Source: Vibrio crassostreae
GTDB taxonomy: Bacteria; Pseudomonadota; Gammaproteobacteria; Enterobacterales; Vibrionaceae
NCBI RefSeq assembly: GCF_024347415.1
Contig: NZ_AP025476.1
Location: 2,976,001-3,040,000, forward strand
Direction of reading: 5' to 3'
Length of the DNA stretch: 64,000 bases
Shown: positions 50,212 through 60,556 of the stretch, one piece after another
Layout of the letters: every line of letters begins with the position of its first letter
Numbering within the stretch: the stretch's first letter is position 1
Notes under the pieces: generated by a model
The model's database searches: none
Told to the model about the DNA's origin: nothing
What the model saw: the letters and a program-made list of their open reading frames with translations, nothing else
Made by a program: the position numbers and the translations under genes

Positions 50212-50916
50212 ATGAGTAGTATTCAACAAAATATCGAACAAATCACCTCACAGATTCGTAGTGCTGAGCAAAAGTGCGGACGAGCTCCAGAGTCCGTGCA
50301 ACTTTTAGCCGTCAGCAAAACTAAACCTATTGATGCGATTCTAGAAGCCGCACTCGGAGGCCAAGTTGCCTTTGGTGAAAACTATGTTCAAGAAGGTGTC
50401 GATAAAGTAAAACACTTTTCAGAACAACATTCTAACCTAAATTTAGAGTGGCACTTTATTGGTCCAATTCAGTCCAATAAAACTCGTCCAATCGCGGAAA
50501 GCTTCCAATGGGTACATTCCGTTGATCGCGATAAGATCGCACAAAGACTTAATGATCAACGTCCAAGCGAACTTCCACCTCTACAGGTGCTGATTCAGGT
50601 AAACACCAGTGGTGAAGAGTCTAAGTCAGGAACCTCAGAAGAGACAGTTTTTGCACTCGCGGAGTTGATTTCATCGCTCCCTAACCTCACCTTAAGAGGA
50701 TTGATGTCGATTCCTGCAAACGTCTCTGACTATCAATCACAGCTTAATGCGTTCTCTCAACTGGCAGAGCTTAAAGATAAGTTATCCTCGAAGTATCCAG
50801 ACATTGATACCCTTTCGATGGGAATGAGTGGTGATATGGATGCAGCAGTTGAGGCTGGCAGCACAATGGTTCGTATTGGAACGGCTATTTTCGGCGCTCG
50901 TGATTACGCGAAATAG
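50212..50916 (+). CDS. yggS: PLP homeostasis protein YggS
   Basis: Pyridoxal 5'-phosphate-binding protein of the alanine racemase N-domain fold (COG0325) that affects B6 and amino acid homeostasis. It is 234 residues (E. coli 234). The PLP lysine lies in LLAVSKTKP (residue about 37) and GENYVQEG, HFIGPIQSNKT and SMGMSGDMDAAVEAGSTMVRIGTAIFG (given as parts: GMSGDMDAA, VRIGTAIFG) are present. It is followed by proC as in E. coli. Confidence 0.96.
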   Translation: MSSIQQNIEQITSQIRSAEQKCGRAPESVQLLAVSKTKPIDAILEAALGGQVAFGENYVQEGVDKVKHFSEQHSNLNLEWHFIGPIQSNKTRPIAESFQWVHSVDRDKIAQRLNDQRPSELPPLQVLIQVNTSGEESKSGTSEETVFALAELISSLPNLTLRGLMSIPANVSDYQSQLNAFSQLAELKDKLSSKYPDIDTLSMGMSGDMDAAVEAGSTMVRIGTAIFGARDYAK

Positions 50917-50992
50917 CCGTAGTAGCTAACCAACGACAAGTATTGATACCGCTTCGCTTTATCCGCGCAGCGACACGCTCAGGATTTTATAT

Positions 50993-51811
50993 ATGGAACA
51001 TAAGAACATCGCCTTTATTGGGGCGGGAAACATGGTTCGCTCAATTGTAGCGGGCTTAGTCGCGAGTGGTTACCCAACGCAAAAGATTACGGCAACCGCA
51101 CCTTCAGAAACCAGAAGGTTGCCGTTAGAACAAGAATACGGCATCAATACCACCAGCGATAATATTGCAGCAGCAGAGCAAGCAGACGTTGTTGTGTTAT
51201 CCGTGAAGCCACAAATGATGGCTGATGTATGTAAGCCCTTACAAGATATCGACTTCAGCAACAAACTGGTTATCTCAATTGCCGCGGGTATTAATGCGAA
51301 TCGACTCAATGAGATGTTAAACTGCCAGCTAAACCTTGTTCGTGTGATGCCAAACACGCCATCACTACTTGGGAAGGGGATGAGCGGTCTTTATGCCGAT
51401 TCAACCGTTAGCCAAGATGATAAAGACTTTGCTTCTCAGCTGATGCAAGCTGTAGGTAAAGTAAGCTGGGTTGAGCAAGAATCTGGTATCAATAACATTA
51501 TTGCGGCGGCGGGTAGTGCCCCGGCTTACTTCTTTCTGTTTATGGAAGCGATGCAAGCAGAGGCAATCAATCAAGGTTTTGACCAAGAAACCGCTCGTAA
51601 ATTAGTGCAGCAATCAGCATTAGGCGCGGCAGAGATGGTGGTAGCAAACCAAGAGACTGAATTATCAACACTGCGTGAACAAGTGACATCAAAAGGCGGC
51701 ACGACCGCAGAAGCACTACGCACGTTTAACGAACATCAACTATCAGACATCGTAGCCAAAGCCATGCAAGCGGCAGTCGCTCGGGCTGAAGAGATGGAAA
51801 AACTGTTTTAG
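50993..51811 (+). CDS. proC: Pyrroline-5-carboxylate reductase
   Basis: NAD(P)H-dependent last step of proline synthesis. It is 272 residues (E. coli 269). The N-terminal AFIGAGNMVRSIVAG dinucleotide fold, VVLSVKPQ, and the C-terminal EQVTSKGGTTAEAL signature are clear. It lies between yggS and yggT. Confidence 0.97.
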   Translation: MEHKNIAFIGAGNMVRSIVAGLVASGYPTQKITATAPSETRRLPLEQEYGINTTSDNIAAAEQADVVVLSVKPQMMADVCKPLQDIDFSNKLVISIAAGINANRLNEMLNCQLNLVRVMPNTPSLLGKGMSGLYADSTVSQDDKDFASQLMQAVGKVSWVEQESGINNIIAAAGSAPAYFFLFMEAMQAEAINQGFDQETARKLVQQSALGAAEMVVANQETELSTLREQVTSKGGTTAEALRTFNEHQLSDIVAKAMQAAVARAEEMEKLF

Positions 51812-51887
51812 TACCAATCAAGGTAAACAAGCATTTTGCCGCTCAGGTTATATCTAAGCGGCAAGTAAATCCGAAAAAGGAAACAAT

Positions 51888-52445
51888 ATGAACTCGATGA
51901 GCTTTCTGATCTCGACCGTTTTTGATCTTTACATCATGGTTGTGATCTTGCGTATCTGGCTACAAGCATCACGTGCAGATTTCTACAACCCATTCTCACA
52001 ATTCATCGTAAAAGCGACACAACCGGTTGTTGCCCCACTACGCCGAGTTATTCCATCTATCGGCAGCCTTGATCTTGCGACGGTTGTTTTTGCTTATGTG
52101 CTGTGTGTACTTAAGTTCGTTGCTCTAAACCTGATTATCTCTAGCGGCGCTGCCGTTTTCGATATTAGCTTCCTAATCTTTGGTGCACTGTCTCTGCTCA
52201 AAGCGGCTGGTGGTTTAATTTTCTGGGTTCTACTTATCCGTGCAATCCTAAGCTGGGTAAGCCAAGGTCGTAGCCCAATAGAGTACGTATTCCATCAACT
52301 GACTGAACCAATGTTAGTGCCTATTCGCCGTATCCTTCCGGACATGGGTGGTTTCGACCTAAGCGTACTGGTTCTGTTCATTGTTCTGCAATTTGCGAAC
52401 TTCCTAATGGGCGACATGATTGGTCCTATTTGGTATCAACTATAA
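51888..52445 (+). CDS. yggT: YggT-family membrane protein
   Basis: A 185-residue inner-membrane protein with two tandem YGGT domains (E. coli 188), each with a TM segment and an LxxP/RRxxP motif ([15 protein letters not shown] and [18 protein letters not shown]). Roles in osmotic or potassium stress have been suggested. Downstream of proC and upstream of yggU as in E. coli. Confidence 0.95.
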   Translation: MNSMSFLISTVFDLYIMVVILRIWLQASRADFYNPFSQFIVKATQPVVAPLRRVIPSIGSLDLATVVFAYVLCVLKFVALNLIISSGAAVFDISFLIFGALSLLKAAGGLIFWVLLIRAILSWVSQGRSPIEYVFHQLTEPMLVPIRRILPDMGGFDLSVLVLFIVLQFANFLMGDMIGPIWYQL

Positions 52446-52474
52446 TTCAAGTACAAACATCAGGTACTTTGACG

Positions 52475-52765
52475 ATGCCAAAAGCGGTTTGGGCCGAGGA
52501 AGACGATATTCTTCTTAGGCTCTATATCCAACCCAAAGCAAGCCGAGACAAGATTGTTGGCTTGCATGGTGAGGAACTAAAAATTGCCATTACCGCCCCA
52601 CCGGTAGATGGCAAAGCCAATGCCCATTTAGCGAAATACCTAGCGAAACAGTTTAAGGTCGCAAAAGGGCAAATTAAGATAGAGAAGGGAGAGCTCGGTC
52701 GGCATAAGCAAGTTCGAATATGCTCGCCAAGCCAAATCCCAACTGAAGTCAAAGCCATCCTATGA
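52475..52765 (+). CDS. yggU: UPF0235 protein YggU
   Basis: A 96-residue DUF167 protein (E. coli 96). Family residues: [33 protein letters not shown] (read as [11 protein letters not shown]) and GRHKQVRI. The frame is open to 52430, overlapping yggT, but the ATG at 52475 ([11 protein letters not shown]) matches the family N-terminus. Function unknown. Confidence 0.94.
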   Translation: MPKAVWAEEDDILLRLYIQPKASRDKIVGLHGEELKIAITAPPVDGKANAHLAKYLAKQFKVAKGQIKIEKGELGRHKQVRICSPSQIPTEVKAIL

Positions 52766-52793
52766 TGGCTTTTTGCTATTTATTGGAGTCATT

Positions 52794-53225
52794 ATGCGTC
52801 TATGGATAACAGCACTACTCACCACTCTTATTGCCCTACCTAGTTGGGCTGGGCAGTTTAAAAACATCAAAGATGTCGAGGTTCACTACTCGGCTTTTAA
52901 TTCCACGTTTCTAACTGCGCAAGTCGCTAAGCAATACAAACTTAAGCGAAATGGATACTCAGCAATCCTCAACATCAGCGTGTTAGACAAGGCTTCCCTA
53001 GGCAAGCCTGCTACAACGGCTAAAATTACGGGAACAGCGAAGAACCTCGTTGGAAACACCCGAACTTTGAAGTTTCGAGAAATCAAAGAAGGTGATGCGA
53101 TTTATTACCTTGCTGAGTTCCCTGTAACTCACGAAGAGAACATCACCTTTAACATCGATGTTAACGCAGGCTTGAAAGGCACTGGCCCACTGCGCTTCAC
53201 ACAGAAATTCTATATAGAAGAGTAA
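52794..53225 (+). CDS. DUF4426 secreted protein
   Basis: A 143-residue protein with a Sec signal peptide (MRLWITALLTTLIALPSWA, cut before GQ). The mature part is an immunoglobulin-like beta domain of the DUF4426 family (HYSAFNSTFLTAQVAKQYKL at about 30). GGAGT precedes the ATG at 52794; the frame is open to 52773. Function is unknown; it is located between yggU and rdgB, a position where Vibrio and relatives keep it (recollection). Confidence 0.8.
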   Translation: MRLWITALLTTLIALPSWAGQFKNIKDVEVHYSAFNSTFLTAQVAKQYKLKRNGYSAILNISVLDKASLGKPATTAKITGTAKNLVGNTRTLKFREIKEGDAIYYLAEFPVTHEENITFNIDVNAGLKGTGPLRFTQKFYIEE

Positions 53226-53271
53226 GCTATCCCTTACTTTTCATTTATTCACTTATTAGAGTCACATTCCC

Positions 53272-53871
53272 ATGAGCAAGATTGTTTTAGCAACAGGCAA
53301 CCAAGGTAAAGTTCGCGAGATGGCAGATATTCTGTCTGAGTTTGGCTTTGACGTGGTCGCACAAAGTGAATTTAACGTTTCAGAAGTCGCTGAAACGGGA
53401 ACAACTTTCATTGAAAATGCCATCATCAAAGCTCGCCACGCCGCGAAAGAAACAGGACAGCCAGCGATTGCTGACGACTCAGGTTTAGAGGTTGATTACT
53501 TAAATGGTGCTCCGGGCATCTACTCAGCGCGTTACTCAGGTGAAGGGGCAACCGATAAACAGAACATCGAAAAATTGCTAAACGCGATGCAAGGTGTCGA
53601 AACTGAAAAGCGTACTGCGCGTTTCCACTGTGTGTTGGTGCTAATGCGCCACGAGAATGATCCAACACCTCTAGTGTGTCACGGGAAATGGGAAGGTCAC
53701 ATCCTTACCGAAGAACATGGTGAGAATGGCTTTGGCTACGATCCCGTATTCTTTGTTCCAGAAGATAACTGCGCATCAGCAGAGCTTGAATCTTCACGTA
53801 AGAAGCAACTATCACACCGTGGTAAAGCGCTTGCGTCACTATTAAAGACTCTCAAGGAGCAAGCTCTGTAA
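53272..53871 (+). CDS. rdgB: XTP/dITP pyrophosphatase RdgB
   Basis: Hydrolyses non-canonical purine NTPs (dITP, XTP) to NMP and PPi. It is 199 residues (E. coli 197). The N-terminal [12 protein letters not shown], the [24 protein letters not shown] stretch ([18 protein letters not shown]) and [10 protein letters not shown] are typical. It overlaps the hemW start by one base. Confidence 0.98.
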   Translation: MSKIVLATGNQGKVREMADILSEFGFDVVAQSEFNVSEVAETGTTFIENAIIKARHAAKETGQPAIADDSGLEVDYLNGAPGIYSARYSGEGATDKQNIEKLLNAMQGVETEKRTARFHCVLVLMRHENDPTPLVCHGKWEGHILTEEHGENGFGYDPVFFVPEDNCASAELESSRKKQLSHRGKALASLLKTLKEQAL

Positions 53872-55058
53872 TGCACAATGCAGCGCTAATACCACCCGCA
53901 CTTAGCCTCTATGTCCACATCCCATGGTGTGTACAAAAGTGTCCGTATTGTGATTTTAACTCTCACGCCCTCAAAGCCGAGATCCCAGAGAAAGAGTACA
54001 TCGATGCACTGCTTGAGGATCTCGATACCGATATCGAAAAATATCAGCTCAATGGTATGCCTCGTCCATTGCACTCAATCTTTATAGGTGGAGGAACTCC
54101 GAGTTTATTCTCTCCTGAAGGCATCGGGCGGTTACTACAAGGTATTGAGCAACGTATTCCGTTCAAACCTGAAATAGAAATCACCATGGAAGCCAACCCG
54201 GGAACTATCGAAGCTGAGCGTTTTGCAGGTTACCAAAAGGCAGGAGTGAGTCGAATCTCGGTGGGTGTGCAAAGTTTTGAGCAAGATAAGCTTGAAAGAC
54301 TTGGGCGTATTCATGGTCAAGACGAAGCTGTGAATGCCGCTCATTTAGCGCATAAAATTGGATTGAATAGCTTCAATCTAGACTTAATGCACGGCTTACC
54401 CGATCAGAGCATTGATCAGGCACTGTCTGATTTAGACAAAGCGATCGAGCTCGATCCTCCGCATTTATCTTGGTATCAGCTAACAATAGAACCTAACACC
54501 ATGTTCTATTACAAAACGCCAAAGCTACCTGACGATGATGACCTTTGGGATATATTCGACCTAGGCCATAAGAAGCTCGCAGACGCAGGGTATGTACAGT
54601 ACGAAATCTCAGGCTACAGCAAGCCTGGATATCAATGCCAACATAACCTCAACTACTGGCGATTCGGTGACTACCTAGGTATTGGCTGTGGCTCTCATGG
54701 CAAGCTGAGCTTTGCAGATGGACGCATTGTTCGCACCACTAAGGTTAAGCATCCTAGAGGCTACCTAGCGGCATACCAGAACATGGTGAAGCCGTATCTA
54801 TCAGACGAGTTTGAAGTGCCGAATGAAGATCGCCCTTTTGAGTTCTTCATGAACCGCTTTAGGTTAATGGAAGCATGTCCAAAGCAGGATTTCATTGATA
54901 CGACAGGGCTTGGTTTTGACTCGATTCAAAAAACGATTGAATGGGCAAAAGAGCTAGGCTACTTGAATGAAACCGACACTCACTGGCAGATCACTGAAAA
55001 AGGGAAGCTATTCCTAAATGATTTGCTGGAAGCCTTCATGGCAGAAGAAGACGAATAG
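53871..55058 (+). CDS. hemW: Heme chaperone HemW
   Basis: Radical-SAM heme chaperone (formerly YggW), delivering heme to proteins such as respiratory cytochromes; it resembles HemN but lacks coproporphyrinogen oxidase activity. It is 395 residues. The CX3CX2C motif is CVQKCPYC in the first 30 residues; FIGGGTPSLFS and MEANPGT follow. The start ATG shares one base with the rdgB stop, so translation is coupled. A terminator follows. Confidence 0.95.
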   Translation: MHNAALIPPALSLYVHIPWCVQKCPYCDFNSHALKAEIPEKEYIDALLEDLDTDIEKYQLNGMPRPLHSIFIGGGTPSLFSPEGIGRLLQGIEQRIPFKPEIEITMEANPGTIEAERFAGYQKAGVSRISVGVQSFEQDKLERLGRIHGQDEAVNAAHLAHKIGLNSFNLDLMHGLPDQSIDQALSDLDKAIELDPPHLSWYQLTIEPNTMFYYKTPKLPDDDDLWDIFDLGHKKLADAGYVQYEISGYSKPGYQCQHNLNYWRFGDYLGIGCGSHGKLSFADGRIVRTTKVKHPRGYLAAYQNMVKPYLSDEFEVPNEDRPFEFFMNRFRLMEACPKQDFIDTTGLGFDSIQKTIEWAKELGYLNETDTHWQITEKGKLFLNDLLEAFMAEEDE

Positions 55059-55076
55059 ATTCGAGAGATATTGTGT

Positions 55077-55105
55077 AAGGGTTGGTTTTAGGGCCAACCC
55101 TTTTT
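55077..55105 (+). terminator. Terminator after hemW
   Basis: AAGGGTTGG, loop, CCAACCCTT then a T-run. Perfect 9-bp stem. Confidence 0.85.
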
Positions 55106-55169
55106 ATTTTATAGCCCCCTCTCGGAGCGAAGCGTTCTACAGGACGAAGCCCGTGCTCGCACCTTTCTC

Positions 55170-56090
55170 TTAGAAAATAGAACGACCAATTCGCTCAGAA
55201 AGCAACTCTAGCGCCTTAGTACCTGCTAAAGAGTTACCAGAAGGGTCAAGCTCTGGAGACCACACCGCAATCGTCATTTCGCCAGGAACGATAGCGATAA
55301 TACCGCCACCCACACCCGATTTACCTGGCATCCCAACGCGATAAGCAAACTCACCAGCGCCATCGTACAAACCACATGTCGCAAGCAACGCATTCAACTG
55401 CTTAGTTTGAACTGGTGTGATGATCTCTTTCTTGGTTTGAACCGACACACCTTTGTTCGCCAAATAGCTAAAGGTTTTTGCCAAGTCCACACACGTCATT
55501 TTAAGCGCACAGGCATGAAAGTAGTTATTCAAAACAGGGATAACATCATTTTCAAAGTTACCAAATGAACGCATCAAGTAAGCGATAGCCGCATTACGAT
55601 CGCTGTGCATCATTTCTGAGGCTGCTACCACCTTGTCATACACAATATGAGTATCACCCGATAACTGACGCACAAACTCTAATAAGCGGTGCCTAGGCGC
55701 AGACAAGCGGCTTTGTAGTAGGTCTGCAACGACAATTGCACCCGCATTAATGAACGGGTTACGGGGGATGCCATGTTCCATCTCAAGCTGAATCATAGAG
55801 TTAAAGGCTTGGCCAGAAGGCTCTTTGCCTACGCGTTGCCAAATCTCTTCAGGCTTGTATAACACCATAGCTAAAGTCAGGCTCAAGGCTTTAGAGATGG
55901 ATTGCACAGAAAAGGCTTCCTCTGCATCACCCGCTTGAATCACCTCACCTTCGTTTGTGTATACCGCAATCGCCAGTTTCTGGTTCGATACGCGAGCCAA
56001 TGCAGGGATATAATCAGCAACCTTTCCCTGACCAATTAGGGGACGAACTTCGTCTAAAATCTCGGCCAAAATAGCTTGAGTTGGTTTCAT
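55170..56090 (-). CDS. glsB: Glutaminase
   Basis: Serine-dependent glutaminase (beta-lactamase-like fold), hydrolysing glutamine to glutamate and ammonia. It is 306 residues (E. coli GlsB 308). The catalytic [11 protein letters not shown] (SxxK) pair, [11 protein letters not shown] and [12 protein letters not shown] are visible. In E. coli ansB (asparaginase II) and yggM lie between hemW (yggW) and trmB-mutY; here this glutaminase stands there. Confidence 0.95.
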   Translation of the reverse strand: MKPTQAILAEILDEVRPLIGQGKVADYIPALARVSNQKLAIAVYTNEGEVIQAGDAEEAFSVQSISKALSLTLAMVLYKPEEIWQRVGKEPSGQAFNSMIQLEMEHGIPRNPFINAGAIVVADLLQSRLSAPRHRLLEFVRQLSGDTHIVYDKVVAASEMMHSDRNAAIAYLMRSFGNFENDVIPVLNNYFHACALKMTCVDLAKTFSYLANKGVSVQTKKEIITPVQTKQLNALLATCGLYDGAGEFAYRVGMPGKSGVGGGIIAIVPGEMTIAVWSPELDPSGNSLAGTKALELLSERIGRSIF

Positions 56091-56174
56091 GTGTGCTTAC
56101 TTCTATATTGTTATTTTTGTAGGGGTCTAACATTACTTTCTGTCCTTAAACCTTTATCGCAATAAAAGCCTAAG

Positions 56175-56209
56175 GACAAAAAAGCCAACATTACAATAAT
56201 GTTGGCTTT
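56175..56209 (-). terminator. Terminator after trmB
   Basis: On the minus strand AAAGCCAACATT pairs with AATGTTGGCTTT over five bases, then T-rich. It separates trmB from glsB. Confidence 0.85.
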
Positions 56210-56275
56210 AATCAATCCCACAAAGTGTAAGGTTTAACCTAAAGCAGGTTTGCCTTCACTTGCTGTGCTTGAGAA

Positions 56276-56995
56276 TTACTTAGTACGCTTGTACTTAATA
56301 TCCCAAACGCCATGACCAAGACGGTGGCCACGAGCTTCAAATTTAGTCAGTGGACGCTCATCTGGGCGAGGAATGTAATCACCATCTTCAGCGATATTCT
56401 CGAAGCCTGGAGCAACGTTCATCACTTCAATCATGTGCTCTGCGTAGTTTTCCCAGTCTGTTGCCATGTGGAAAATACCAGTATCAAGTTGAAGCTTACC
56501 GCGAACCATTTCTGCAAACTCAGCCTTAACGATACGACGTTTGTGGTGACGAGCTTTGTGCCATGGGTCAGGGAAGAACAGTTGCAGTGTATGCAGACTG
56601 CTATCTGGAATCATGTGTTCAAATACTTCTACTGCATCGTGACACATTACACGCAGGTTAGTTACGCCAGCATCACGCGCTGTACCTAAACAAGCACCAA
56701 CACCAGGGCTGTGAACTTCAATGCCTAAGAAGTTTTTCTCAGGTGCGTTCTTTGCCATTTCAACCAGTGATGCACCCATACCGAAGCCAATCTCTAGTAC
56801 AACTGGGTTATCGTTGCCAAATACTTCTTTCCAGTTAAGAAGCTCTGGGTTGTAGTCGATACCCATTGTTGGCCAACATTCATTCATCGCGTTTTCTTGG
56901 CCTTTTGTTAAGCGGCCTTCGCGGCGAACAAAACTACGGATCTTACGAACCAGTTTGCCGTCTTCAGTATATTCGTTAGTGGTCACTTCACTCAT
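56276..56995 (-). CDS. trmB: tRNA (guanine-46-N7)-methyltransferase TrmB
   Basis: SAM-dependent m7G46 methyltransferase. It is 239 residues from the chosen start (E. coli 239). The SAM motif [18 protein letters not shown] and [18 protein letters not shown] are diagnostic. The frame is open to 57013, but [14 protein letters not shown] is the better start. It is divergent from mutY (yggH-mutY order as in E. coli). Confidence 0.95.
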   Translation of the reverse strand: MSEVTTNEYTEDGKLVRKIRSFVRREGRLTKGQENAMNECWPTMGIDYNPELLNWKEVFGNDNPVVLEIGFGMGASLVEMAKNAPEKNFLGIEVHSPGVGACLGTARDAGVTNLRVMCHDAVEVFEHMIPDSSLHTLQLFFPDPWHKARHHKRRIVKAEFAEMVRGKLQLDTGIFHMATDWENYAEHMIEVMNVAPGFENIAEDGDYIPRPDERPLTKFEARGHRLGHGVWDIKYKRTK

Positions 56996-57160
56996 TGATT
57001 TTTGCCTGCACATTGATTAATCAAAGCGGGGATTATCCAAAGAATTGCCTTCGGTGCAAGTCTTTCCGTGGATAAATTCCCACACAATTTGTCTGTTTTA
57101 CATCCAACGTTAAGTGTGGTGCAATTTCGCTTCTAATAATAGCAAAGCATAGAGCATGTC

Positions 57161-58222
57161 GTGACTCCTTTCGCAACCGCCATATTAAAGTGGTATGACG
57201 CCTACGGGCGTAAAGAATTACCTTGGCAACAAAACAAAACCGCCTACACCGTTTGGCTATCTGAAATTATGCTTCAGCAGACTCAAGTCGCCACGGTGAT
57301 TCCATACTACCAGCGATTCTTAGAACGCTTTCCAACGGTTATCGACCTAGCGAACGCCGAACAAGATGAGGTTCTGCACTTATGGACAGGGCTTGGTTAC
57401 TACGCACGAGCTCGCAATCTACATAAAGCAGCCAAGATCGTTGCTGAGCAATATGGTGGTGAATTTCCGCTTTCTCTTGAAGAGATGAACGCGCTACCGG
57501 GTATTGGTCGCTCTACTGCAGCTGCAGTGCTGTCATCGGTTCACAAACTTCCCCATGCGATTCTCGATGGCAATGTGAAGCGAACGCTTGCAAGAAGCTT
57601 TGCCGTTGAAGGTTGGCCCGGACAAAAGAAAGTTGAAAACCAACTTTGGGAGTATGCAGAAGCTCATACTCCGAAAAAAGATGTCGATAAGTACAATCAA
57701 GCGATGATGGACATGGGCGCCATGGTTTGTACTCGTAGCAAGCCGAAATGTACTCTGTGCCCAATTGAAACCATGTGTGAAGCCAAGAAGCTTGATAGAC
57801 AGCTCGATTTCCCGGGCAAGAAACCGAAGAAAGAAAAACCAGTAAAAGAAACATGGTTTGTGATTCTTTATCATGACAATCAAGTGTGGCTTGAACAGCG
57901 TCCTCAGTCTGGTATCTGGGGAGGCTTATTCTGCTTTCCTCAAAATGAAAACGCAGAGATTGAACATCAGTTAGATCTTCGCTCGATCAAAGATGCTGAA
58001 ACCGAATCAATCAAGACCATGATTGCGTTTAGGCACACTTTCAGCCACTACCACTTAGATATCACACCAGTATTAGTAAAATTAGATAAACAACCAGATT
58101 TGATAATGGAAGGGACCAAAGGTCTCTGGTATAACTTATCAAAACCGGAAGAAATTGGCCTAGCCGCTCCTGTGAAGCAGCTTATTGAGAGCCTACCCTT
58201 TGAACTGAACGACGACGTTTGA
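57161..58222 (+). CDS. mutY: A/G-specific adenine DNA glycosylase MutY
   Basis: Excises adenine mispaired with 8-oxoG. It is 353 residues (E. coli 350), starting at GTG 57161. HhH-GPD motif [14 protein letters not shown] with later catalytic Asp, the [4Fe-4S] cluster [17 protein letters not shown] (CX6CX2CX5C) and a C-terminal NUDIX-like 8-oxoG reader domain are visible. yggX follows after 28 bp, probably coupled in an operon with mltC as in E. coli. Confidence 0.97.
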   Translation: MTPFATAILKWYDAYGRKELPWQQNKTAYTVWLSEIMLQQTQVATVIPYYQRFLERFPTVIDLANAEQDEVLHLWTGLGYYARARNLHKAAKIVAEQYGGEFPLSLEEMNALPGIGRSTAAAVLSSVHKLPHAILDGNVKRTLARSFAVEGWPGQKKVENQLWEYAEAHTPKKDVDKYNQAMMDMGAMVCTRSKPKCTLCPIETMCEAKKLDRQLDFPGKKPKKEKPVKETWFVILYHDNQVWLEQRPQSGIWGGLFCFPQNENAEIEHQLDLRSIKDAETESIKTMIAFRHTFSHYHLDITPVLVKLDKQPDLIMEGTKGLWYNLSKPEEIGLAAPVKQLIESLPFELNDDV

Positions 58223-58250
58223 ATCAACGAACGCGATAAGAGGAACCACT

Positions 58251-58523
58251 ATGAGCCGCACTGTATTTTGTGCTCGCCTCCAGAAAGACGCTGAAGGCTT
58301 AGATTTTCAACTTTACCCAGGTGACTTAGGTAAGCGTATCTTTGACAACATCTCTAAAGAAGCTTGGGGACAATGGCAAAGCAAGCAAACAATGCTGATC
58401 AATGAAAAGAAGCTAAATATGATGGATCCTGAGCATCGTAAACTTCTTGAAACTGAGATGGTTAACTTCCTTTTCGAAGGTAAAGATGTCGTAATTGATG
58501 GCTATACTCCACCAAGCGAATAA
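58251..58523 (+). CDS. yggX: Fe(2+)-trafficking protein YggX
   Basis: Iron-trafficking and oxidative-stress protein. It is 90 residues (E. coli 91), starting [19 protein letters not shown] with the family Cys; [17 protein letters not shown] and [17 protein letters not shown] follow. GAGGAA sits five bases before the ATG. It lies between mutY and mltC. Confidence 0.97.
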   Translation: MSRTVFCARLQKDAEGLDFQLYPGDLGKRIFDNISKEAWGQWQSKQTMLINEKKLNMMDPEHRKLLETEMVNFLFEGKDVVIDGYTPPSE

Positions 58524-58545
58524 GACATTTATTTAAGCAAATTTT

Positions 58546-58580
58546 AATGACATCATGGTTAACGCTGCGATGTCATTTTT
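58546..58580 (+). terminator. Hairpin between yggX and mltC
   Basis: AATGACATC pairs with GATGTCATT over a 14-base loop and is followed by TTTTTG. It lies only 12 bases before the mltC start, so it may attenuate. Confidence 0.55.
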
Positions 58581-58592
58581 GTATGAGGAACT

Positions 58593-59726
58593 ATGAAAAA
58601 GCTAAGTTACTTCCTAACAGCCATGTTGTTAACAGGCTGCAGCCGTGAATTTGTCGAAAGCATTTATGATGTGAATTACGAACCGACCAACCGATTCGTA
58701 AGCAACTTGGCAGAGCTACCTGGTCAATTTGAAAAAGACACTGGAGCACTAGACTCTTTGATTAATAGCTTTTCTGGCAATATCCAAAAGCGCTGGGGCA
58801 GCAGTGAAGTAAAGATGGCAGGTAAAAGTAACTATGTGAAATACATAGATAATTACCTAAGCCGTTCAGAAGTAAACTTTAGCGAAGGCCTCATAACGGT
58901 AGAAACCGTCTCCTCTACTGAGCCTAAAAAACACCTCAAAAACGCGATCATGACAACGCTTTTGACGCCTGATGATCCGGCGCATGTCGATCTATTCTCT
59001 TCCAAAAGCATCAAGTTAGAAGGCAAACCTTTCCTCTATAATCAAGTTGTAGACCAAGATAAAAAGCCCATTCAATGGACATGGCGCGCTAACCAATTCG
59101 CGGATTACCTGATCGCTAACAACCTAAAAACCAAAGAAGTCGACTTTAAAAAAGCCTATTACGTTGAGATCCCAATGGTGGCCGATCACGCTAGCCAGCG
59201 TAGTTACCAATACGCCGACATCGTTCGACGAGCATCTCAGCGTTACGACATTCCTGAAGACTTGATCTACGCAATAATCAAGACAGAGAGTAGTTTCAAC
59301 CCATACGCGGTGAGTTGGGCAAATGCATACGGTCTGATGCAAGTAGTGCCTAAAACCGCAGGTCGAGATGTCTTTAAACTAGTAAAGAACAAGCCTGGAG
59401 AGCCCAGCCCAGAGTATTTATTCAATCCAGAAAACAACATTGATGCTGGTACCGCATATTTTTACATCCTTAAAAATCGTTATTTGAAAGACGTAAAACA
59501 TCCGACAACGCTCGAATACAGTATGATTTCAGCATACAACGGCGGCACGGGTGGCGTGCTCAACACCTTCAGTAAGGACAGAAAACGAGCAATGCGAGAC
59601 TTAAACTCGCTGCAACCTAGCCAAGCGTACTGGGCACTTACTAAGAAACACCCAAACAAAGAGTCGCGCCGATACTTAGAAAAAGTAACAAAATTCAAGA
59701 AAGATTTTAACCAAGGTAAAACGTAA
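58593..59726 (+). CDS. mltC: Membrane-bound lytic murein transglycosylase C
   Basis: Outer-membrane lipoprotein transglycosylase. It is 377 residues. The signal peptide ends LLTGC (Cys16 lipobox). The catalytic SLT domain (about 200-360) has the ES motif: AIIKTESSFNPYAVSWANAYGLMQV (in parts: KTESSFNP, GLMQVVPKTAG) with catalytic Glu, then AYNGGTGGVL. It follows yggX as in E. coli. The tRNA array starts 103 bp later. Confidence 0.95.
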   Translation: MKKLSYFLTAMLLTGCSREFVESIYDVNYEPTNRFVSNLAELPGQFEKDTGALDSLINSFSGNIQKRWGSSEVKMAGKSNYVKYIDNYLSRSEVNFSEGLITVETVSSTEPKKHLKNAIMTTLLTPDDPAHVDLFSSKSIKLEGKPFLYNQVVDQDKKPIQWTWRANQFADYLIANNLKTKEVDFKKAYYVEIPMVADHASQRSYQYADIVRRASQRYDIPEDLIYAIIKTESSFNPYAVSWANAYGLMQVVPKTAGRDVFKLVKNKPGEPSPEYLFNPENNIDAGTAYFYILKNRYLKDVKHPTTLEYSMISAYNGGTGGVLNTFSKDRKRAMRDLNSLQPSQAYWALTKKHPNKESRRYLEKVTKFKKDFNQGKT

Positions 59727-59789
59727 GCCTCACTTTTGAATAAAAAAACAACTAACGAACGTTTTTTTTAATTATTTTCAAAAAAGGTG

Positions 59790-59818
59790 TTGACGGTTAT
59801 GCAGAAAATCCGTTTAAT
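59790..59818 (+). promoter_or_regulatory. Promoter of tRNA array 1
   Basis: TTGACG at 59790-59795 and TTTAAT at 59813-59818 with a 17-base spacer, then a GC-rich discriminator (AGCGCTCCG) before the first tRNA, as expected for a stable RNA promoter under stringent control. Confidence 0.85.
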
Positions 59819-59829
59819 AGCGCTCCGTT

Positions 59830-59905
59830 GCCCGGATAGCTCAGTCGGTAGAGCAGAGGATTGAAAATCCTCGTGTCGGTGGTTCGATTCCGCCTCCGGG
59901 CACCA
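59830..59905 (+). tRNA. tRNA-Phe (GAA), isodecoder A
   Basis: Anticodon GAA in the loop TTGAAAA; acceptor GCCCGGA/TCCGGGC, anticodon stem AGAGGA side pairs with TCCTC, encoded CCA. Starts array 1. Confidence 0.97.
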
Positions 59906-59979
59906 CAATTTGATTTGTTGGTGTCAACACTCTTTAACAGGGAGTAACAGCACGGACAAAAGCATAAAGAATTTAGTGT

Positions 59980-60055
<76 letters not shown>

Positions 60056-60062
60056 TTCTTTT

Positions 60063-60138
60063 GCCTCGATAGCTCAGTCGGTAGAGCAGCGGATTGAAAA
60101 TCCGCGTGTCGGTGGTTCGATTCCGCCTCGAGGCACCA
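60063..60138 (+). tRNA. tRNA-Phe (GAA), isodecoder B
   Basis: Acceptor GCCTCGA/TCGAGGC and anticodon stem GCGGA/TCCGC differ from isodecoder A but pair fully, with CCA. Confidence 0.97.
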
Positions 60139-60194
60139 TTATTTGGTGCTTAACAAATAATGGTCTTTATAGACCTGATGTTGACACAAATAAT

Positions 60195-60270
60195 TCCCCT
60201 TTAGTTCAGTTGGTAGAACGGCGGACTGTTAATCCGTATGTCGCAAGTTCAAGTCTTGCAAGGGGAGCCA
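60195..60270 (+). tRNA. tRNA-Asn (GTT)
   Basis: Anticodon GTT in CTGTTAA; acceptor TCCCCTT/AAGGGGA, T-arm GTTCAAGTC, encoded CCA. Confidence 0.97.
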
Positions 60271-60341
60271 TTTTTAAAGAACTTCATTTTACATGAGGTT
60301 TTAGTTAAAGAGTTTAACTCTTTAAGCAAAGAATTTAGTGT

Positions 60342-60417
<76 letters not shown>

Positions 60418-60424
60418 TTCTTTT

Positions 60425-60500
60425 GCCTCGATAGCTCAGTCGGTAGAGCAGCGGATTGAAAATCCGCGTGTCGGTGGTTCGATTCCGCCTCGAGGCACCA
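60425..60500 (+). tRNA. tRNA-Phe (GAA), isodecoder B
   Basis: Same sequence as the gene at 60063. Confidence 0.97.
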
Positions 60501-60556
60501 TTATTTGGTGCTTAACAAATAATGGTCTTTATAGACCTGATGTTGACACAAATAAT

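Noticed and set aside
57513..57883. 113-116-residue frames on the minus strand
   Set aside because: Antisense to mutY with no support.
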